The notes under the pieces were generated by a model. The model was not told the DNA's origin and did no database searches. It saw only the letters and a program-made list of their open reading frames with translations. Positions 32,300-37,154 of a DNA stretch of 37,154 nt are shown here, piece by piece; the stretch's first letter is position 1, and every line of letters begins with the position of its first letter. Source of the DNA: Chersky-840 sp035532735 (GTDB taxonomy: Bacteria > Actinomycetota > Acidimicrobiia > Acidimicrobiales > UBA8190); assembly GCA_035532735.1 (NCBI GenBank), contig DATKQM010000069.1, forward strand, positions 1 to 37,154, given 5' to 3'. A program made the position numbers and the translations under genes.

Positions 32300-32542
32300 C
32301 TATTGCTGGTAATTCTCGACTACCGGAGGGGGCCGGGTGGCGGCCTCGTCGGGGTCCTGGCCGGCATCGCGTCGAGCCCGGCGCTGGCGCAACAGGTCCC
32401 AGCACTGGTCGAGCGAGACCTCGATGGTGCGGAGCTTCTCGGATTCCTCGGGGGTCAGCCCTTCTCCCACGTGCGCCTCCTCGAGGCGGTGCTCCTCCTC
32501 GGAGAGCCGGTTGATCTCGTTGACGATCTCCTTGTCGTTCAC
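32300..32542 (-). CDS. DUF2630 family small protein
   Basis: An 80-residue protein, almost all helix. NDKEIVNEINRLSEEEHRLEEAH and LTPEESEKLRTIEVSLDQCWDLLRQRRARRDAG form a likely coiled pair, and the tail ends in PPPVVENYQQ, typical of DUF2630. I chose GTG 32542 because AAAGGAG lies 5 nt before it. It follows the glycosylase gene on the same strand by 44 nt and may share its transcript. No activity is known for the family. Confidence 0.85.
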   Translation of the reverse strand: MNDKEIVNEINRLSEEEHRLEEAHVGEGLTPEESEKLRTIEVSLDQCWDLLRQRRARRDAGQDPDEAATRPPPVVENYQQ

Positions 32543-32586
32543 AGACACTCCTTTGCTGGGTGGGACCCACAGTGTTACCCCAAGAG

Positions 32587-33447
32587 TTACCGCAAGAGCT
32601 TTGACAGGCGCCGGTCGGCGAGGGGCTTGCCCCCGGTCTGACACGTGGCGCAGTACTGCAGGGACCTGGTGGCGAACGACACCTCCCGTACGACGTCGCC
32701 GCATTCCGGACACGCTTCGCCGGTCCGACCGTGGACGCGCATGGCCCGCTTCTTGTCGCCCTTGAGCTCCGACGCCTCCTGACCGACGGCCCTGGCCACA
32801 GCGTCTGCGAGGACACCCACCACCGCTGCGTGCAGCCGCTCGATCTCCGGCGCGTCGAGGTGGCGCGCCACTTTGTATGGCGACAGTCGAGCCACGTGGA
32901 GGATCTCGTCGGAGTAGGCGTTGCCGATGCCGGCGATGATCGACTGCGCGGCCAGTACGGTCTTGATGTTCCCCGACGCGCCACCGAGCAGTGCAGCGAG
33001 CGTGTCGGTGTCGAAGGACGGGTCCAGGGGGTCGATGCCGAGGGAGGCAACCTGCTCGATGTCGTCGGGGTCGCCCACGACCCACAACGCCAGGCGCTTC
33101 TCGGTCCCCATCTCGGTGACGTCGAATCCCGACCCGCCCTCGAATCCCAAGCGCAGGGCGAGAGGGCTGCGGCTGGGCCTGGCCTTGTCCGAGGGAAGCT
33201 TGTCCTTCCATCTGACCCAGCCCCCCCGGGCCAGATGCAGCACCAGCCATTGCCCGTCGAGGTCCATGCACAGGTACTTCCCCCGCCGGGTCACCGACAC
33301 CACGGCACGCCCCACGAGCGCGGCGATCGGAGGGTCGAAGGTCTTGAGCGCGGCGATGGCGCCGAGCTCGCACCGTTCCACGCGCTGGCCGGCGCTGCGC
33401 TCGGTGAGGAAACGAGTGAGAGCCTCGACTTCGGGCAACTCGGGCAC
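32587..33447 (-). CDS. Fpg/Nei-type DNA glycosylase
   Basis: A 286-residue base-excision repair enzyme. The mature N-terminus PELPEVE keeps the catalytic Pro and Glu. RRGKYL (54-59) holds the beta-hairpin lysine, GIGNAYSDEIL (173-183) is the H2TH motif, and a zinc finger uses C246, C249, C266 and C269. It should cut oxidised bases by beta/delta elimination. In classic Fpg the strand reads HLGMTG with an intercalating Met; here it is HLARGG, so lesion range may differ from MutM. Many actinobacteria carry such a second paralogue. The start is GTG 33447. It is divergent from the TAP-like hydrolase gene. Confidence 0.9.
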   Translation of the reverse strand: MPELPEVEALTRFLTERSAGQRVERCELGAIAALKTFDPPIAALVGRAVVSVTRRGKYLCMDLDGQWLVLHLARGGWVRWKDKLPSDKARPSRSPLALRLGFEGGSGFDVTEMGTEKRLALWVVGDPDDIEQVASLGIDPLDPSFDTDTLAALLGGASGNIKTVLAAQSIIAGIGNAYSDEILHVARLSPYKVARHLDAPEIERLHAAVVGVLADAVARAVGQEASELKGDKKRAMRVHGRTGEACPECGDVVREVSFATRSLQYCATCQTGGKPLADRRLSKLLR

Positions 33448-33512
33448 GCCTCGATCCTCCCACGCCTCGGGGCGGTCCCCGGTACGGGCATCGGTCGTGT
33501 CACAGTGAAGAG

Positions 33513-35081
33513 GTGGACCGGGTCGGTGGGGGAGGAGGCCGCCGCCCCCGCCGAGCGACGCCGGTGATCCTGGCGCTCGCCATGGTGAGCGGCGCGTGCG
33601 CCCCCACCGCAGGTCGGGTCGGATCGCCGCGTGTCTCGGCTCCCGGTACCACGACCTCGAGCAGCACCACCACCTCGAGTACCACCACCACGACGGCCGT
33701 GGTCGAACCGCCGGTCACCCCCATGGTGTGGACGCCCTGCGGCACGCTTCAGTGCGGGACCGTGGCCGTGCCCCTCGACTACGCCCAACCGCAGTTGGGC
33801 ACGATCCAGATCGCGCTGGCGATGCACCGCGCCACCGACCCCGCGGCGCGCATCGGGTCACTGGTGATCGACCCCGGCGGCCCCGGCGGGTCGGGAGTGA
33901 ACGACCTCCCCGCCGAGCTGGGTGTCCTCACCTCGGCGCTCCTGGCCCGTTTCGACATCGTCGAGTTCGATCCCCGCGGGGTCCAGCGCAGCAGCCCCGT
34001 GGTGTGCAGCGCCGGGACCTCGGCCACGACCAGCTCGACACCGGGACCGTTCCCCGACCCCGTGCCGAGCACGACCAGTGCCCAGCTGGCGCTGCTCGCC
34101 AACGACGAGGAGTACGCCAACCAGTGCGAGTCGCTGAGCGGCAAGCTGCTTCCCTTCGTCGGGACCGTCGACGCGGCGCGCGACCTGGACCGGATCCGCC
34201 AGGCCCTCGGCGACGCGCAGCTCACCTACTTCGGCCACTCCTACGGCACCTTGCTCGGGGCCACCTACGCCCAGATGTTCCCCACCAAGGTCCGGGCCAT
34301 GGTCCTCGACGGCGCCATCGATCCCGCCATGACGACACAGCAGATGGTCGACGAACAGAGCCAGGGCTTCGAGTCCGTGCTCGACGACTTCTTGGCCTGG
34401 TGCACCTCGTCGGGGTGCCCGTGGCGACCGGCGGGAGGCGCATCGACCACCGCTTTGCTGGCGCTCATCGCCCAGAGCCGGAGCCAGGCCCTTGCGGCCG
34501 GGGCGGGCCCGAGCGTGGGGCCCGGTGCTATTTACTACGCGGTGCTCTCGGCGCTCTACGCCCGGAACTACTGGCCCAACTTGGCTCGTGCCCTGGCCCA
34601 GGCGGCAGCCGGGAACGGCGCCGGGGTGCTGTCGATGGCCGACAGCTACGTCACCGGCGGCTCGACCAACGCGGTGGATGCCGAGACGTCCATCGACTGC
34701 CTCGATCATCCCGTGGCCCGGGGCTCGGGGGGCATCCCCGCCCTGGCCGCGCAGGCCGCGGTCAACGCCCCGTTCTTCGGCCCCCTCCTGGCCTGGGGCG
34801 AGGCCGCCTGCGCGGTGTGGCCGGTCCCGGCCACCCGGACCCCAGAGGCGACCACGGCGGTGGGCTCGCCGCCCATCTTGGTGGTGGGGGCGACCAAGGA
34901 CCCGGCCACGCCCTATGTCTGGGCGCAACGCCTGGCCGCCGAGCTCCAGCACGGTGAGCTCGTGACCTGGCAGGGGGAGAACCACGTGGCCTACTACTAC
35001 AGCGGTTGTGTCCGGGCCCTCGATCAGGCCTATTTCGTGGCGGGCACCCTCCCGGCGCCGGGGACCGTCTGTAGCGACTGA
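33513..35081 (+). CDS. Secreted alpha/beta hydrolase lipoprotein, TAP-like peptidase
   Basis: A 522-residue exported hydrolase resembling Streptomyces tripeptidyl aminopeptidase and its lipoprotein relatives. A basic N-terminus and hydrophobic core end at Cys29 (SGAC, a slightly weak lipobox), and a Ser/Thr-rich linker (45-62) spans the wall. The fold shows VIDPGGPGGSG (118-128), VEFDPRGVQRS and the nucleophile elbow FGHSYGTLLGA (240-250, Ser243). The C-terminal TAP domain has VVGATKDPATPYVWA and the His in GENHVAYY. It probably trims peptides or cleaves esters outside the cell. The GTG at 33513 has only a close GAAGAG upstream. Confidence 0.88.
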   Translation: MDRVGGGGGRRPRRATPVILALAMVSGACAPTAGRVGSPRVSAPGTTTSSSTTTSSTTTTTAVVEPPVTPMVWTPCGTLQCGTVAVPLDYAQPQLGTIQIALAMHRATDPAARIGSLVIDPGGPGGSGVNDLPAELGVLTSALLARFDIVEFDPRGVQRSSPVVCSAGTSATTSSTPGPFPDPVPSTTSAQLALLANDEEYANQCESLSGKLLPFVGTVDAARDLDRIRQALGDAQLTYFGHSYGTLLGATYAQMFPTKVRAMVLDGAIDPAMTTQQMVDEQSQGFESVLDDFLAWCTSSGCPWRPAGGASTTALLALIAQSRSQALAAGAGPSVGPGAIYYAVLSALYARNYWPNLARALAQAAAGNGAGVLSMADSYVTGGSTNAVDAETSIDCLDHPVARGSGGIPALAAQAAVNAPFFGPLLAWGEAACAVWPVPATRTPEATTAVGSPPILVVGATKDPATPYVWAQRLAAELQHGELVTWQGENHVAYYYSGCVRALDQAYFVAGTLPAPGTVCSD

Positions 35082-35146
35082 GAGGGACGAGACCCGACGG
35101 TTGGGGCGCCTGCGCATGCGCGGCTCGCCACCCTCGACACGCGATC

Positions 35147-36718
35147 ATGGTCGCTGTGGCCGAGGTGACGTCGTCCCCGGACATCTTCTCGAGCGCCCTG
35201 GTGGCAGCGCCTTCAAACCCGATCGGCGCCGACCCCGCGGCCCCCGGGGTGACACCGCCGCCCGCCCGACACCGTCGCGTGCGGGCCAGCCCGTGGCGAC
35301 GCGCCGCCCTGCCGATCGGCGTCGTGGGCCTCGTCGTGGGATGTCTCATCCCGTGGCGCGACGCCGTGCACCGGGGTGTCTTCGACGACACCTTCTGGCA
35401 CCGCGCCGCGGGGGTGTGGATGCTCGACCATCACCGCGTCATGCGGACCGACGTGTTCTCCTACACCGTCCTCGGCAAGAAGTGGATCACGCCCGAGTGG
35501 GGATACGACGTGGTGCTCGCCCAGTCGGTTCGGACGGTGGGACCCGTGGCGTTCTGGCTCCTGTCGGCGGGCTTGGCGACCCTGACGGTCCTCGCCGTGG
35601 CCATCCGGAGCCGGATGGTCGGAGCCGGATGGACCTGGACGGGGCTGCTGTGCATCGAGACCGGTGCCGCGGTGACCCTGTTCCTCGACGACCGGCCCCA
35701 GATGGTCAGTTACCTCTTCCTGGCCCTGCTCTTGTTGCTTTTGAGCATGGCCCGGCGTCGCCGGGCGTGGTTGTTCGCCGTCCCGGTCCTGTTCGTGCTG
35801 TGGGCCAACCTGCATGGGAGCTTTCTCCTCGGCCTCGGCATCGTGTTGTTGGAGGTGGTCGCGGCGCTCCTCCGACGAGGTGTCGGCCGGGTGACCATCT
35901 CCGCCGTGGCCCTGGGGCCGATCATCGCCACCTTCGTGGCGTCGGGGGCCGCCACCTTGGTGAACCCCTTCGGGCCCGGCGTCTACTCGAGCGCGTGGGG
36001 CATCACCTTCAACCAGGACGTCCGCAGGCTGATCGCGGAATGGCAGTCTCCGGACTTCCACGACCCGGCCACCCTGGCGGTCTTCGTCCTCCCCGTGGCC
36101 ATCACCGTGGCCTACCTGGCGTTCTCCAAGCGAGACGTTCCCGCCTTGGAATTGGCGTTGGCGTCCTTCCTCTTGGTCTCCAGCCTCGACGCGGTGCGGT
36201 TCATCCCCTACTTCGCCATCGCCTGGTGCGCCCTGGCGGCGAGCTGCCCACCCATCGAGCACGAGGGTCTGCGCCCGAGTCTCATCGTCTGGCCGCTCGC
36301 AGCGGTGCTCGGGGTGTCGTTGCTGCACGGACCCTTCTATCCCGCCGCCCAGCCCGCCACGAGCGTTCCGGTCAAGGCCGTGGCCTATCTCGAGCACCAT
36401 CAGGGCCGGATCTTTTCGACCTATCTCTGGAACGACTACCTCGACTGGGTGGGCCGGCCTGTCTTCGTCGACGGCCGCACCGAGCTCTACACCGACAACG
36501 GGATCCTGTCGCAATACCTGAAGGTCGCGGATCTCACCACCGACCCCGACCCTGTGCTGCGCGCCCATGACGTGGAGTACGTGCTGTGGCAACCGGGCAC
36601 ACCCTTGGCGCTCTATCTCCAGCACGACGCCCATTGGCGCGTGGTGTGGCGCTCGAGCCAGGCCGTCGTCTTCCGCTTTACCAGCGCGCAAACGGCTCAG
36701 CTCGGGATTCCGAGCTGA
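35147..36718 (+). CDS. Polytopic membrane protein of unknown function
   Basis: A 523-residue protein with a Pro/Ala-rich cytoplasmic tail of about 45 residues and ten or so hydrophobic segments. In the first outer loop is DTFWHRAAGVWMLDHHRVMRTDVFSYT, a layout seen in GT-C-like putative sugar transferases. The C-terminal 150 residues form an outer domain with STYLWNDYLDWVGRPVFVDGRTELYTD, a block I recall from several uncharacterised multi-pass proteins. Glycosyl transfer is possible but not shown. It starts at ATG 35147, 65 nt behind the TAP-like gene. Its last codons and stop lie inside a perfect hairpin shared with the opposite gene. Confidence 0.78.
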   Translation: MVAVAEVTSSPDIFSSALVAAPSNPIGADPAAPGVTPPPARHRRVRASPWRRAALPIGVVGLVVGCLIPWRDAVHRGVFDDTFWHRAAGVWMLDHHRVMRTDVFSYTVLGKKWITPEWGYDVVLAQSVRTVGPVAFWLLSAGLATLTVLAVAIRSRMVGAGWTWTGLLCIETGAAVTLFLDDRPQMVSYLFLALLLLLLSMARRRRAWLFAVPVLFVLWANLHGSFLLGLGIVLLEVVAALLRRGVGRVTISAVALGPIIATFVASGAATLVNPFGPGVYSSAWGITFNQDVRRLIAEWQSPDFHDPATLAVFVLPVAITVAYLAFSKRDVPALELALASFLLVSSLDAVRFIPYFAIAWCALAASCPPIEHEGLRPSLIVWPLAAVLGVSLLHGPFYPAAQPATSVPVKAVAYLEHHQGRIFSTYLWNDYLDWVGRPVFVDGRTELYTDNGILSQYLKVADLTTDPDPVLRAHDVEYVLWQPGTPLALYLQHDAHWRVVWRSSQAVVFRFTSAQTAQLGIPS

Positions 36719-36724
36719 GCCGTT
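36691..36724. terminator. Bidirectional terminator hairpin overlapping a stop codon
   Basis: A perfect 15-bp inverted repeat (36691-36705 with 36710-36724) has a GATT loop and lies between convergent genes. The TGA of the membrane protein gene (36716-36718) is inside the right arm. There is no T-run on either side. Confidence 0.7.
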
Positions 36725-36753
36725 GCAAGCACCAACGCTGTTCGCCGAGGCGC

Positions 36754-36966
36754 TCAGGTACCGGTGGGGTTGTTGACGGAGCTGCCGACGCTGTTGAGCG
36801 TGTTGGCGACAGAGTGACCCAGGAAGTGCAGGGCCACGAGCGCCACGACGGCGATCAGGGCCAGCAGAAGGGCGTACTCGACCAGGCTGGCGCCCAGCTC
36901 GTCCCTGCGGTTCCATGTCGAGCGGATCGGGTCGATCACGCGTTGCACCAGTGTGAAAATGTTCAC
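36754..36966 (-). CDS. Flp/Fap-type pilin subunit
   Basis: A 70-residue type IVb prepilin. After a charged leader (NRRDELG) the processing site gives mature ASLVEYALLLALIAVVALVA with Glu at +5 and Tyr at +6, as in Flp pilins cut by TadV-like peptidases; the hydrophobic helix is followed by a short Ser/Asn tail. I chose GTG 36966 because GGGGG lies 5 nt upstream; the longer reading from 37002 adds no leader character. No tad/cpa secretion or assembly gene is in the window, so this is an orphan here. A dyad ATTCCC-N7-GGGAAT (36995-37013) just upstream may regulate it. Confidence 0.88.
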   Translation of the reverse strand: MNIFTLVQRVIDPIRSTWNRRDELGASLVEYALLLALIAVVALVALHFLGHSVANTLNSVGSSVNNPTGT

Positions 36967-37070
36967 TGTTCCCCCTCTTTCGATTCCAACCTTGATTCCC
37001 ACTATCGGGGAATTAGGCGTGGATCGCCATAGGTCAGGAGGCCCAAAAAGTCACTCTGTGCAGCCAAAAC

Positions 37071-37097
37071 GTGGGTCGCAGGACCTACAGCGACCAC
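37071..37097 (-). terminator. Probable terminator of the truncated minus-strand gene
   Basis: On the minus strand an 8-bp stem with a single bulge and a 10-nt loop is followed by GTTTTGG. It begins 16 nt after the stop of the partial gene at the window edge and precedes the pilin leader. Confidence 0.45.
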
Positions 37098-37112
37098 AGG
37101 TGGTCCCGTGTC

Positions 37113-37154
37113 TCAGTCCATTCGAATGAGGCCCATGCGCATGGCCTTCAACAC
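37113..37154 (-). CDS. C-terminal end of a gene cut by the window edge (tentative)
   Basis: The minus strand enters the window in an open frame of 13 codons, VLKAMRMGLIRMD, ending at TGA. A terminator-like hairpin follows, which supports a real 3' end. It is too short to identify. Confidence 0.35.
   Translation of the reverse strand: MLKAMRMGLIRMD

Noticed and set aside
35110..35122. GCGCATGCGC palindrome upstream of the last membrane protein gene
   Set aside because: It is a short self-complementary GC sequence with no second copy nearby or regulatory context.
35213..36916. A 567-codon minus-strand frame opposite the last membrane protein gene
   Set aside because: It runs through the terminator hairpin and has shadow-type composition without domains.
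37107..37120. A stretch whose minus strand reads GGACTGAGACACGG, as in 16S rRNA
   Set aside because: Only about 14 nt agree; flanking sequence does not continue the rRNA match, so it is chance.

Overview
The window is GC-rich and densely coded on both strands. Frequent GTG starts, a MarR/ArsR/PadR regulator set, DUF2252, DUF2630, YceI, an orphan Flp pilin and several FadD-type lipid genes point to a chromosomal segment of an actinobacterium, probably an Acidimicrobiia-like lineage. The lineage is inference, since no rRNA or other phylogenetic marker is present. I see no phage, transposon, insertion sequence, CRISPR array or replication origin.

Layout. 1-3 kb: a class III nucleotide cyclase fused to a signalling ATPase. 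3.1-6.8 kb: divergent exported proteins, an endoglycoceramidase-like GH5 lipoprotein and a secreted parallel beta-helix protein. 6.9-7.1 kb: tRNA-His (minus) and tRNA-Arg (plus). 7.2-9.2 kb: a divergent drug-efflux MFS/MarR pair. 9.3-11.2 kb: a ParA ATPase, apparently leaderless, then an unrecognised zinc-ribbon protein with a duplicated GK(R/H)ALF motif, then a DedA membrane protein. 11.4-14.0 kb: an LPXTG surface protein with a C-type-lectin-like region and four FN3 repeats. 14.0-19.5 kb: MBL-fold hydrolase, PAS-GGDEF-EAL protein, YceI with a clear promoter and operator-like dyad, a strong terminator and a DUF2252 protein. 19.5-23.5 kb: a GT-C-like membrane protein, an aldo/keto reductase-thioesterase pair, and an ArsR regulator behind two tandem dyads and followed by a probable gene remnant. 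23.6-32.1 kb: lipid and xenobiotic metabolism, with two acyl-CoA synthetases, an enoyl-CoA hydratase, an FAD oxidoreductase, an epoxide-hydrolase-like protein and a PadR-membrane protein pair. 32.2-37.1 kb: two small proteins, an Fpg/Nei-type glycosylase, a TAP-like lipoprotein hydrolase, a polytopic membrane protein, an Flp pilin and the cut end of one more minus-strand gene.

How the genes fit together. The minus-strand FadD / unknown protein / enoyl-CoA hydratase run (32.1-29.0 kb) has gaps of 0 and 6 nt and looks like one operon for CoA activation and hydration of an unknown acid. The thioesterase and aldo/keto reductase are 8 nt apart and face the ArsR gene across the twin-dyad operator. 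The least explained unit is the ParA / GK-ALF zinc-ribbon / DedA string. I regard the zinc-ribbon protein as the best candidate here for something undescribed. All family calls come from reading motifs; no database search was run.
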